Shown: one piece after another, positions 39,255 to 49,006 of the stretch
How positions within the stretch are numbered: the first letter of the stretch is position 1
How the letters are laid out: each line of letters begins with the position of its first letter
Assembly (NCBI GenBank): GCA_021234155.1
Contig: JAJEKV010000010.1
Location: 17,395,418-17,459,417 of the forward strand
Reading direction: 5' to 3'
Length of the DNA stretch: 64,000 bases
DNA from: Isoetes taiwanensis
Lineage: Eukaryota; Streptophyta; Lycopodiopsida; Isoetales; Isoetaceae
Notes under the pieces: model-generated
Databases searched by the model: none
Told to the model about the DNA's origin: nothing
What the model saw: the letters and a program-made list of their open reading frames with translations, nothing else
Position numbers and translations under genes: made by a program

Positions 39255-39950
39255 TTTTTCAAGATGGATCACACCAAGCGAATAATACATATGCAAAAAA
39301 AAAGGGACACACTAAATTCGCATGGTGTGATCCACTTTCTTATTTGTTGTCAAATTAAAATTAAACACAAGTACTCATTCCTATTTGTATCTAAAATGCT
39401 TTACCACTCTTAAGTACATAAGTCATTATCCCTTTTCAAAGAGCATAATATTTTTCAAGAAGGATCACACCAAGCGAATAGTACATATGCAACAAAATGG
39501 AACACACTAAATTCGCATCGTGTGATCCACTTTCTTATTTGTTGTCAAATTAAAATTAAACACAAGTACCCCTTCTCATTTAATGCTTTACCACCCCAAG
39601 TGCATAAAGTTATTAGTCCTTTTCAAAGAGCATTTTCAAAGAGCATATCTTTTTTTTAAGAAGGATCACATCAAGCATCCTATTTGCATCTAAAATACTT
39701 TACCAACTCTAGTAGTACATAAAGTTATTAGCCCTTTTCAAAAAGCAAACACTTTATCAATAAATGAGCACGTCACATATCCACACTTAACTTCAAATAA
39801 GACACATATATATTTCTTTTATTAAAAGATAATCAAAGTAATTTTACTATAGGAAGTCATGTTTTTCCAAAAAGATCACACCAAGCGAATTTTGTATAAG
39901 CTAAAAGGTTGGAATATACTAAATTCGCATGGTGTGATCCACTTTCTTGT
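39255..39950. repeat. About 200-bp tandem array of hairpin units inside D1
   Basis: Four diverged units start near 39262, 39464, 39662 and 39872. Most contain the inverted pair GGATCACACCAAGCGAAT … ATTCGCATGGTGTGATCC with a loop of about 35 bases, then CACTTTCTTATTTGTTGTCAA. Single arms also occur near 39090 and 40687, and at 23919 in copy B. Looks like subterminal binding-site repeats or a family of small foldbacks. Confidence 0.75.
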
Positions 39951-40277
39951 TTGTTGTCAATAGATAATAACACCAAGTCCCTCATCAATAGTCTCTCATT
40001 TGCATATAAAATATGTATCATTCCAAGTTATATTATGTTTTATGAACTAAACTTTTTCAAGAGGGTCCCAAAGCAAAATACAAACACATAATCAATAAGC
40101 CAACACTTTACCAACAACCAAAGCTTTATTAAATAAGATTTTTATGTTATTTTATCAAACCTAACAATGTTTCCATATGTGACACTTTGAGTTAACTCGA
40201 TCCAAAGGCTCATGAAAGCAACATTTTATACAATATGTCTTTGGAGCTTTTGTGTCGGGCATTAGTAAACACCTCTA

Positions 40278-40562
40278 ATGGAGCAAATATTTTGTAACTC
40301 ATTTTTTCAACAACCACGGATGCACGTCTTATCAAACATTTCTTCATTGCAAGGACACCATTCTCATAAGGCTTGCACAATTAAACTAAACGAGGTCATG
40401 GGACGACTTTCAAGCTCGGCTCCCACAATTTTACAACGTAAAACTAGATGCCCATTGCCACTGAATGTATATCTTGGAAAAGCATGTCTCTTATGTCCAT
40501 ATGTTAGACAACAACGATGCCAAGAATGCTTTTTCCTAGTCCCAAATCCCGACATCCGATAA
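40278..40562 (+). other. Unassigned open stretch inside D1
   Basis: 94 codons, Cys- and His-containing (LGKACLLCPYVRQQRCQECF), but with no recognised fold and not preserved in copy B. Possibly chance. Confidence 0.2.
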
Positions 40563-41918
40563 ATATAGCCCAAAGAAAAATATTTGATTCAAAGTGAGTG
40601 AATATAAATCAAGAAGAGGGAAGAAAAAAAAGCAAGGATCACATGACGCTTAAATCTCACTACACATTTACAAAGTGCATATGCATTTTCGCATGGTGTG
40701 ATCCATGTATTATTGAGGGTGCAAATTTGCAAATATCCTCCTCTTCAAACCCCTTCCCCCTCCCTTCCCTTTTTTTTTTTTTTGCAATATACTATCCATA
40801 GCATTTATTTTGAACCCTATAGTTCTACCTATTCATTGCGTATGAATGTCGCCCGTGATGTAACTCCATAGTCATCCTTCGTTAAGGATAGCATTCTCAC
40901 CCACAAGCCTATGGATAGATATCCTTCCACCGTCATGCCTTTATTGTTTTGTAAGTGATAAACTGCAGAAGCAATGTAGGAGTACTAGGAGCAATGATGG
41001 ATGCAATTAGAGATACAGATCGGGGCAGGGAGCAATACGATGAATGGGAAGAGCTGAAAATTAGGAAAACTTCAGAATGAAAATTTGGGTAGTAAAAACA
41101 TGGCATGTAACGTACGTTTGCTTGTCCGCACATCGCCTCGCCGTTGTTGCTTAACTCTATGCTTCGCCCATAAAAACACGACACTATTGGAGACTTGGAT
41201 TCCAAATGAAGAGCCGGCGGAGAGGGATGCACGTGAGCGGCGCTAATGTGAACAATGGAAATCTTGGTGCCAAAATTTGAAAAAGTGGTTGGTGCATGTG
41301 GGCATGTGCACAGTAGGCGGGAAAAGTAGCCATTATTTTGGTCCGCGATACGATTTTCGAAAAATGCGGGCCATTAATGTGGTTGCAATGAATGCACAAA
41401 CATGTCCTATGAAATTTCGCCATGTGGATGCCAAGTAAGCCTGCTCCTCTTTCTACTTGCCAACTAATACTGACTTTGGAAAAAAATGCGCAAACATCAT
41501 TGGTCGCGAGAAACATGACGTGGAATTCTGGCATCCAAGATAAGGGCCATTTTGAGACCCCAAATCCGCCCTATCCTTCATCCCTAGGCTCCTCTGCCAC
41601 ATAATCGACATGCTCTGGGTGCCACTCCGCATATTCTTGACTATAGTCTTGGTCTGGGGGTATCTGATCTTCCCCTCGTAATTCCTCGGGTATTTGTTCT
41701 TCATTTTCCTCAATTTCATCGTCTGCAAGACGGTAAGTATGAGTACATAACAGTTGAATTATTCTTTATACTTCAAACTCTAAAAGAGGAAGACAAGTAT
41801 TGTAGGAAAAAGACAATTTGCTTGTATTCAAAAGAAGATGCGTGAAGATCATCAGCGCAAAATTACATATACTCGAGTAGCTCAAAGGCTATACTCATAC
41901 AATAGATACTATAAAAGG

Positions 41919-43293
41919 CTACGAACTAGGCCCGGCATCCTGGTCCATTGGCGTAGGAGGTGGTGGCGGCGGTCGATGACGTAACAAGGTCACCCCTGGG
42001 TCTACTGTGGCAGCTGCAATGGAGGCAACCTCTGGCGGATAGGCGGCAGCCAATGGGGCCGCCGTAAGGAGCTTCATACTCATCCATGATGCAATATCCT
42101 ACCCCAATGCAGTGAGGGCAAGATCCCGTCGGACGAGTATGTAAGTAAGCGTGCGATAGGGAAGCTTCTTGTGCCCTGCCAATGTGGAAAGAGCACGGAG
42201 GTTCCACCATGAAGCCTCGGCCTCTGGCCCTAAGTCCCGGGCTACAAAAAGGACCTGCCCCTGCCGAAAAGCTGATAGGAAGAAGCGGGTGAGGTGATTC
42301 CCTAACGCCTTCCCCTGCGGGGTCTCCGACGTGGCGACCTCCTTATCTAGATCCATAGAGACTTCTTCCTCCTTGAGTTCCTCCTGTTCTTCCTTCAAAT
42401 GAGCAGGGTTATGGTAAAGATCCTCTCCCTCCTCGTCCGAACCAGAGGGAACTTCGACCATATTAATATTTGGGACATGAGGCCCCATAGCTGTAAATCC
42501 GGTGAAGGCTGGGATGGTGGATCCTGTAACACCAGTTCCCGAAGCCGTAACAAGGTTTCGGCCGGCTCTATGGTCTCCTGATGAAGTAGCTACTGTACTT
42601 CCTGGGGAAGGTCAATAGGAGTAAAGTCAATGAAGTCATCCATACAGTACTCTGCTAACTCATAGAGTACATGGTCCTTGCGTCGGTGCTGTGATAAGTC
42701 CAGATGATATCATCCAAAAGAAGATACTCTTGCCCCTGGTGATACACAACTGGAAGGGCGTCCAGCCCGGACAAGCGTGCAGCTTGTTCCCGTCGTGGTG
42801 GCATCTCCTCTGCCAACTGCTTCCAACGGACGAAGTCACCCATGCCTATGTGCTCATCCCCTTCCTCATCGGAAGACTCGGGAAGTTTGCCTTTCTCTGC
42901 CGGCAATGTCTCATCCTCAACATACTGATCCATGAGGATGGCTAGAGCAAAGGCAACTTCAAGATATTATCGCCCATGTTGCTGAACAACTGGCGGCTGT
43001 TTACCCCATCAAAGTTTGCCCTTGAGCACATCATATGCATGGGTGTCACCCCCAAGCATTTCTCGGACTACATCCCATTCTAGGTACAACTGGGGAGGTT
43101 CCCCAAAAGGAATACACAGAGGGAGCATCTCCTCTGTGTAAAACTATAGGAATCCGGCATAATCTGGGTGCCGTTGCATATTAGAGATGAGGTCGAGGCG
43201 CTGGAGTAGAAAGGGCTGTAAAAGGTCAAAGGGAACCTGTGGATCCCAGTGCTCTCCATCCTGGTACCATACAAGCAAATTGATGGCGGCCAT
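41919..43293 (-). pseudogene. Accessory ORF B of the chromovirus, acidic, unrecognised
   Basis: Begins at an ATG (43293) and runs about 450 codons, with in-frame stops near 43146 (TAG), 43005 (TGA) and 42978 (TAA) and two frameshifts (about 42690 and 42490). Recognisable stretches: a Trp/Leu-rich N-terminus (INLLVWYQDGEHWDPQVPFD); acidic SSDEEGDEHIGMGDF; VRWKQLAEEMPPRREQAARL; a second acidic block (PSGSDEEGEDL, EEQEELKEEE); and a helical C-terminal part (SWWNLRALSTLAGHKKLPYR, LRHRPPPPPPTPMDQDAGP). No known domain. Its acidic blocks are reminiscent of histone-chaperone tails, but that is only composition. It lies between the H3 ORF and ORF C, same strand. Confidence 0.6.
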
Positions 43294-43547
43294 TGGCGCT
43301 GAAAGAGAGGAGGGAGGAAGATAAACAAATATGGACGAATGAAAATGAAACCCTAGAGATCCTTTTAATCCCCCTCCCGTTTTTTAAAGTGGTTTATTTA
43401 TGCTGACGTCAGCATTTTCGTTCTTTTTTTTTTTAATTATTACACCGAGAGGCGACTTATCTAGTCCATACATAACACAAGGACAAAATGTGGATTTCTA
43501 TTTAATATAACAAAAAATGGTTACAACACAAATATTCCCAAAACCCA

Positions 43548-43934
43548 CTAAGGATGCTCTCCCCGAATCCTGCGGGCCAGGGCCAAATCCTTCGGCATTA
43601 TAGTGACTCTCTTTGTGTGGATAGTGCAAAGATTTGCATCACCAAAAAGTGCCACCAAATAGGCTTCTGCAGCCTCTTGAAGTGCTAGTATGGCAAAAGT
43701 CTGGAAGCGGAGGTCGGTTTTGAATTCTTGGGCTATCTCCCGAACCAACCTTTGAAAAGGCAGCTTCCATATCAGAAGTTCCGTGGTCTTCTGGAACTTA
43801 CGGATCTTCCGTAAGGCCACGGTACCGGGTCTGGACTGGTGGGGCTTCTTCGGTGGAGCAGGCTTTGGAGTCGAGCCTCTTTGCATTGGTACTGACTTGC
43901 CCGCAACGACAGGATGGGGCCGGGAAGCGTCCAC
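43548..43934 (-). CDS. Histone H3-like domain (128-codon ORF) inside the chromovirus
   Basis: From [19 protein letters not shown] onward it aligns residue for residue with histone H3 through all helices: [70 protein letters not shown]. Conserved: K36/K37-type KKPH, K56, K79, C110 and H113 equivalents. Changed: R63 to Trp, F instead of A/H at 87, E105 to Gly, and the last residues HP for RA. Loop 1 is canonical in length, so it is not a typical CENH3. The canonical ARTKQTARKS tail is missing. A KSVP segment may match the K27-S28 region. Known: H3 pairs with H4 in the nucleosome. An H3-domain protein inside an LTR retrotransposon is highly unusual. Confidence 0.93.
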   Translation of the reverse strand: MDASRPHPVVAGKSVPMQRGSTPKPAPPKKPHQSRPGTVALRKIRKFQKTTELLIWKLPFQRLVREIAQEFKTDLRFQTFAILALQEAAEAYLVALFGDANLCTIHTKRVTIMPKDLALARRIRGEHP

Positions 43935-44812
43935 CCGTCCTGCCTCCGGCTGGAACTCGTGTTCTTCCCAATAGCTCCGACAACCTTCAACTTCTCCTTG
44001 TACTGGCTGCCGAACTTATGGGCTACGAATTTTCTCCGGCGTTTACTGGGCGGTTTGTCCGCCTCGTTTGGCCCCTGCTCAGTCTCTGGTCCCCTATTAC
44101 CCTGCTGGTCCTGCTGTTCCTGTCGGGCCTTTTCCTCTCGTTCCCGTTGGAGTCTTTCCTGTTCCTCCCGGAACTCACGGGCTCTATTGAGGTCGGCTTC
44201 AACCTCAGCGTACCGTCATTCTACAATGCGGCGAAGGAGTTCAGCGTGGTATCGGTCGGGTCGCTGGCTCATATCAATCTGGACCGTCGTCAAATAATCC
44301 AGACTGATGTCAGGAATCTCTCCCCACATGAAGCTCTGGGAAGCTTCATGCCACTCAAATGGGGGAAGCTCGATTGCCCTGCCATCAATGACGGCGACTC
44401 CATCTCCTAAATACCTATACTCTCGACCTCGAGCCGCCGTATCAGCTCGTTCCACCTCCCTGCGGTCATCCTCCCTGGCCAAGTTCTGGATACGGTCGGC
44501 CTCCGTTCTTATGGCCTCCTCCGCAGAGTGTTCCTCACATTCAGGAGGATAAAATTTAATCAACATCATGACCAAATCAGGTTGCTCGGCCATGGTATAA
44601 GGAAGCTGTCGGAGATTCAACTTAATCAAAAACTGCTCCGAGTAATGATATATTGGATAGGGTATCCTAGCGTCGTCAGCAAATCGGAGTACCAACTCAT
44701 CCAGAAGTATATCAATCAAGGCACTGTCGGTGGCCATATGCTATGCGATTAAAGCATAAATCTGGGCTATGGTGAGGGCAGCGGGGTCCATGGTACTCGT
44801 GGTGGTGGCCAT
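43548..44812 (-). pseudogene. Accessory ORF A: N-terminal domain, coiled coil, histone H3 fold
   Basis: The frame opens at ATG 44812 (MATTTSTMDPAALTIAQIY), meets a TAG, then reads 44737-44216 (about 173 codons, no known domain, with YHYSEQFLIKLNLRQLPY and ELPPFEWHEASQSFMWGEIP). After a TGA where CGA would fit, the same frame continues with a charged coiled coil (NRAREFREEQERLQREREE) and a basic, nuclear-localisation-like KPPSKRRRKF. Near 43990 the open frame shifts by one base into the H3 segment ending at 43548. Inferred: one ancestral protein of about 420 residues with the histone fold at its C-terminus. Two in-frame stops and one frameshift leave only the H3 part open in this copy. Confidence 0.75.
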
Positions 44813-45442
44813 AACTATGGCGCCGGGGTCTAGGGCGGCAGGAAGTGAGGCGCTAGGTCCAACTAGACCCGCGATACAAAGGAGGAAAAGAAATACAACG
44901 CGCTGCTATGGTAGCTATGGCGGGCGCCGGATCGGGCAGGCGTACAAGACAAGAAAAGGCAAAAATAATAACGGCCGCCTACTTTTTACATATATTTTTT
45001 CAAAATTATTATTTTTTTTTTAAATATATATTTATACGGCGGAAATACGCGCGATTATATGGTCGGGCGCCGACGGCATTATACGCGTTCCTACCACGAT
45101 TCTAAGTCGATGAAAAGCAAGCGGCGCCCGAGTTGACTTTCGGGGCCCCTCCTTGACCCTTTTCTGCCAACTGATGACCCTCCTAGGGTATTTGGGGTAT
45201 GCCCAATCCATTAGAACCACTTTCGCCTTCATCTGAGCTACCCACAAAAAGTTATGGTCCTCCCAAACTTGGGTCCTCCAGTTGCCCTAAACTTCTTAAG
45301 ACTTACAATGTATTACATCAACCTAGCACAAAACCAAACATCAAAGAGTTAAACAGTCCAACTAATTTAAACTCCCACCTAACTACCGAACTAACGAGTT
45401 AAGGTTTGGTCAGTGCTATGATTTCGGGCAACCAAAATCACA
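44813..45442 (-). other. Chromovirus 5' leader
   Basis: About 630 bases between primer site and ORF A. G+C- and CGG-rich patches, no ORF. Probably includes the packaging signal, but none can be pointed to. Confidence 0.5.
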
Positions 45443-45454
45443 GCTCTGATACCA
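45443..45454 (-). other. Primer-binding site, initiator methionine tRNA
   Basis: The minus strand reads TGGTATCAGAGC one base after the 5' LTR. This is the classic complement to the 3' end of plant initiator Met-tRNA used by many plant LTR retrotransposons. Confidence 0.95.
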
Positions 45455-45455
45455 C

Positions 45456-46666
45456 TGTGACGCTCCCAGAACATATACGACGCTCGGACGTATACATATG
45501 GGGACTTCCCCCTCCCATGGCAACCATCTCGCCATGAGCAGGGCCCTCCGTCTAACTCGGGCCATCTATAGAAAGATGCTCGAGTGAAGGACGCAGAGGG
45601 GTCATTCGGCCCACGCCTTCAATGGGGCTCCTATGTCGCGGAAGCGTGAATACAAGGTCAGCATACAGCACAATCATATCATAAATACCACCACGAAGGG
45701 TGGCACATCCATCCAACTGATAATAACAGAGAAGATACATTTTATACTAGTGAAAACACCCCAAACCCATGGTTCTACCCCGGCTCAGACTCCCGTGAGG
45801 ATCGACTGACGGCTAGGTCTCAAGAGATCAGCAGACCGAATCTTGGCATGGCGTTGGTTGGCATAGAACATCGGCTAGGGTCGTCCACTCCATCCGCCCC
45901 TCCTGTGCACACTGTGCAGATGAGTCGAATCATGCTATGGCGTCACTATAGCCTTCCAGAGGCCAGTCTCAAGGTATCACCCTTGGAGCCTACTCCAGGT
46001 TTCATGAAGACCTGGTCCGATGAGGCAGGTCAGGGAAGTGTCCCCTTCCAGGATCACAGCGGTTCCATGGGTGAGCTAGAGAATAGTGCCGCATCAGCGA
46101 CCCCCGCATCCGTACCCGACCTACTCCCCTAACTTTATCTTCAAAGTACAGGATGCCCCATACGGGTCACACCTCTGCACCCAGGGAGTGTCAGACCCAT
46201 ACCCGGCCCTCTACGTGACTGGCTATCAGGCCTAGCCCACTGTAGGGAGTCTCAGGAGCCTTTTATGTTCGTGCAAGACCCCACCCCCACTTCACCACTG
46301 CGTCCCTTCTCTGGTGCTAAGCAATTCCATAGCATCCACGACCCGGTGGTCTCCTGTGCACAGGCCGCATTTACCGGGTACTAGGGGATAGGGGTCCAAT
46401 TTGATGCCCCAAGTTAGCATTTCCCTGCTGGCCAATCGAATTTGGCCAAGTGGCACTTTCCTAAATAATCTATTATCATAATTAAGTCAATTAAATATTA
46501 TTTCCTTAATTATATGTAATTAACCTTTAATAATTAATTTAGCATAGCTAAATTAATCCCTTTTAGGTCAACCCCTTAGGTTAGAATACCCCGTGGTGGC
46601 GTACCTTTACTGCGTGACGTGTCAGTATATTTATACGTATACCATATAAATACTTGGAATGTCACA
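45456..46666 (-). repeat. 5' LTR of the chromovirus (1211 bp, internally deleted)
   Basis: Aligns with 29940-31540. It lacks about 390 bases at ACTAGGGG/ATAGGGGTCC, where short GGGGA/GGGATA homology suggests slippage or a recombination deletion. It carries the promoter for this copy; no TATA box is assigned. Confidence 0.93.
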
Positions 46667-46671
46667 ATAAC

Positions 46672-46779
46672 AACCCATTCAACTGTTTTAGGGATATATG
46701 GACTATGGTTTCAGGAATTGTTATTTTTTTACATCCATATCAAATCCCCCTGGAACCCCCTGTTATTTTACTACACATT
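46672..46779 (-). repeat. R1 repeat copy e, 5' part
   Basis: On the minus strand: TAAAATAACAGGGGGTTCCAG … AACAGTTGAATGGGTTGTTAT. It continues the R1 copy interrupted by the chromovirus (29564-29939). Confidence 0.8.
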
Positions 46780-47087
46780 GGCTCCCATCGTTGTGCGCAA
46801 GGTACAGAAGAGGTTTTTCCTCTTAGACTGGAATCAAACTATGGCCCAACCAAGTAGAAAGAAGCATTCTTAATTCCCTTCACCTGATCCAGAATTTGTA
46901 GCTCCTTTCAACCATTCCATTGCGGTATGTATTCTCATAATCCATTCTTATACTAGATGCTAGCATAAAATTAACCATCTAAGATGCATACCCATTAATA
47001 ACTTTTAACCTTGAACATTGTCCCTTCCAGATCCCTGTCCTACAAGGGGCTGATCATGAGCGCAAAACAACAAATAACATCAGAATT

Positions 47088-47378
47088 TTAAACTCTGTAA
47101 CAGATCAAACATAAAAGAAATCGTACCTGAATGACAAGGTGAACTGTTGGTGCGAAAAAAATTGCTATCTTTTTGCTTGACTCTGATCGTAGCTTATATC
47201 TCAACTCCTGTAGAATTAGGACTGCTATAAAGGTTTTCCCTGAGCCCGTATCTAGGTAAGCAATTGTGTTTTCCGTCAAACAAAGAATATAATGGAAACG
47301 GGGATGCAAAGGGCTTACTATATCTCTAAAAGAAATGCCCACGCCCATAGTGCTGATGAGCTCCTCTTTGATCTCCAT
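47088..47378 (-). pseudogene. Dicer-like (DCL) helicase exon fragment
   Basis: The minus strand encodes TENTIAYLDTGSGKTFIAVL (Walker A, GSGKT) and, about 25 residues on, KKIAIFFAPTVHLVIQ (helicase motif Ia). This combination is characteristic of plant Dicer-like proteins, which cut double-stranded RNA into small RNAs. The exon ends at a plausible donor (ATTCAG/GTACGA). No following DCL exon is found before the R1/chromovirus at 46779, and the preceding sequence is not DCL-like, so it is an isolated fragment. Another DExD/H helicase close to DCL is the alternative. Confidence 0.7.
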
Positions 47379-47439
47379 GGGAATGGCTCCCTGCTTCAGA
47401 GACAGCGTCTGAAAGGTAACAAAAGATTGGGAAATGGTC

Positions 47440-47671
47440 GATAAAAGACTAAAGAGGTCTGGGAGGAATTTAACAAGCTTTGATCAGAAAGATTTAAAGC
47501 TGTAATATCTTTGCTCGTGCAAATGATCCCCGTCCAAGAACATGGATCAGTACCAGACACCCAGGTTTCTAAGGCACTGCCTGTTGAAGCTTGCAAAGCT
47601 TCCTTCAATTCCACCGAGAACCCTTTCTGATACAAATCTTTCTTGAACGGATCTAGAACCATATAATCCAA
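47440..47671 (-). pseudogene. LRR receptor N-terminal (LRRNT) fragment
   Basis: Encodes LKEALQASTGSALETWVSG, then DPCSWTGIICTSKDITALNL, the N-terminal cap and first leucine-rich repeat of plant LRR receptor-like kinases. It stops after about 60 codons with no transmembrane or kinase part. It abuts the Dicer-like fragment on the same strand. Confidence 0.7.
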
Positions 47672-47849
47672 AGACCCTGCCCCTCAAAGTCGACAAATAA
47701 TCGGTATAGCTCCATCCGGTTAGCCGGTTTGCACAGCCACTGCCCAATAACACTGGCGACCGCCAGTTTACAGCCAACAACAAGTTTGGAGCAGTTTCCT
47801 GCATATTCTAGTATATACCTAGAATATGCCGAAAACCCCACATGAGCAA

Positions 47850-48601
47850 GGGTTTGCCCCCTAGAGGCAACCCAAAAACTTGGGAGGATTAAAATTGGGT
47901 AAAAATATGTATATGCCAGTGATAACTAGTATGTAAAATTATTTTTAATTATAATATTGACAATGTATGCTTAAAAATCACCTCGTAAACTAGTACTAAT
48001 TTTAAGAAACTAGTGTAAGACATAGAATTAATATAAGAACTATAATGAAACTAGTAGTGAAATTACAAAACCATGTAAGTCATCTAGTTTTTATTGACAT
48101 TGTGGCTTGCATGTATTAAAAACCACCCTTATACAAGTTTCCATCATGATTATGATTGCAAGTTAAATTTTTGGGGCCTTGTGTTAGGTTTTATGGAGCA
48201 ACGATGTGTTATAGCTCTGCTCCAATAAAGCACTAGCACCGGCTGGGTCACTATAAACTTGCGGGGGTTGGGTGTTAAGGGTCCTAGATAAACATCTATA
48301 AAGACAATATCATAAAAAATTAGCATGAATTCAAAATGCCATCTTAATCCAATCAGCATGAATATGAACATCTGTTCAAACAAAATATATCATAAAAGGA
48401 GACGTCCTATTGAGTCTCTAGAGTATATGAATACTTCATTCCCACCTTTAACCACAATTGTATCACCATCTATGCTACTGTACAACACTAAGCAATCATA
48501 TCTTCAAGCAGACTTCATGTAGATATGTTGATGCATGTGTCCTTGGTTTCTAAGACAGTAATAATGAAGGTCTTCTTGATGCAAGTTGCGATCTAGAATG
48601 T
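47850..48601. other. AT-rich stretch sharing a motif with the HUH locus
   Basis: Near 48152-48180 the string AAATTTTTGGGGCCTTGTG resembles AAATTTTTGGGTGCCTTGTG at 2168-2190 beside the HUH ORF. Both follow AACCAC-type repeats. This may be a terminus of the same mobile family. No gene. Confidence 0.35.
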
Positions 48602-48676
48602 CTTACGAAAGTTCTATGAAAACTTGTCCATGAAATATGTGGAAAATATGACAAGTTTTCATAGAACTTTGGTAAG
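48602..48676. repeat. Hairpin with 27-bp arms
   Basis: CTTACGAAAGTTCTATGAAA… (48602-48628) and its near-exact reverse complement (48650-48676), with one mismatch, around a 21-base loop. Candidate small-RNA hairpin or minimal MITE. Confidence 0.65.
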
Positions 48677-49006
48677 CCAGGTTAGTTGCCAGACATTTGA
48701 GCTTGAAGAGCATGTTCTCTCCGTTGGCTAAATAATCCTTTCAGTGATCAGATCAGTACTTTTTTTTCATATTTCCTTGTTTTTGCTCTGCTAATCTCTA
48801 ACAAATAGACAAACATTTTGTTTTGTCAGCATTTTGTACCGCCGGACAACTTCTAGGCAAAGTGACCACTTTGCTCCTTCAGAGAGCTCTGGCATCAAGG
48901 GAGAGCTGGTACAGACATATATCATGCACCAGAATTTTGCCAGGGTCGCCATGAAATCTCTGCACTTGAAACAACTTTATTTTCTACCATTCTGCATAAC
49001 TGAATA

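Larger units (their letters stand above)
37496..41573 (+). mobile_element. DNA transposon D1, 4.1 kb, full-length copy
   Basis: Terminal inverted repeats TAGGGCGGATTTGGGGTCT (37496 on) and AGACCCCAAATCCGCCCTA (to 41573), with weaker similarity continuing about 70 bases inward (ATTCCACGTCAT). The flanks share only TTCAT within an 8-base window (GGGTTCAT/TCCTTCAT), so the target duplication is degraded or short. No transposase is recognisable. One 165-codon ORF and a hairpin array lie inside. A truncated relative is at 23885-26428. Mutator- or hAT-like by TIR style, but unassigned. It sits inside ORF C of the retrotransposon, so it is younger than that insertion or was carried with it. Confidence 0.78.
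37182..41722 (-). pseudogene. Accessory ORF C of the chromovirus, split by DNA transposon D1
   Basis: Two coding pieces in the same frame flank the 4-kb transposon. The 5' piece (41722-41574) starts after a plausible splice acceptor (CCGTCTTGCAG) and encodes a very acidic tail (DDEIEENEEQIPEELRGED, EYAEWHPEHVDYVAEEPRDE). The 3' piece (37492-37182) encodes a helical, aromatic-rich region (FEHLENTLHRTWNYWEMTK, HLWQLFYALRDLFKLL, SIMYPFAEP, stop TAG). Bases ATGAA occur at both junctions on the minus strand, and dropping the transposon plus one copy keeps the frame open, which supports one original exon. No known domain. It may be the last exon of ORF B or a separate gene; it lies directly before gag on the same strand. 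Confidence 0.6.
29940..46666 (-). mobile_element. Complete Ty3/gypsy chromovirus with three accessory ORFs
   Basis: 16.7 kb, minus strand, flanked by ATAAC (29935-29939 and 46667-46671). LTRs start TGTGAC and end GTCACA. Order 5' to 3': LTR, initiator-Met-tRNA primer site, accessory ORF A (histone H3 fold), ORF B, ORF C, gag with zinc knuckle and protease, pol (RT, RNase H, integrase, chromodomain), polypurine tract, LTR. ORF C is split by a 4-kb DNA transposon, so the element was about 12.6 kb when inserted. Known: chromoviruses carry a C-terminal chromodomain that steers integration to marked chromatin. gag is intact in frame, while pol has one frameshift and the accessory ORFs several breaks, so this copy is probably not autonomous. 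It landed inside an R1 repeat. Confidence 0.95.

Noticed and set aside
39255-39950. CRISPR array
   Set aside because: Spacing is about 200 bases, units are diverged and the repeat is an internal inverted pair. The genome is eukaryotic.
43548-43934. Centromeric histone (CENH3) identity for the H3-like ORF
   Set aside because: Loop 1 has canonical H3 length and the core follows canonical H3 ([18 protein letters not shown]) rather than the longer, divergent CENH3 loop.
44769-45247. Short plus-strand and minus-strand ORFs in the chromovirus leader
   Set aside because: Biased composition, no conservation signal available, antisense or non-coding position.
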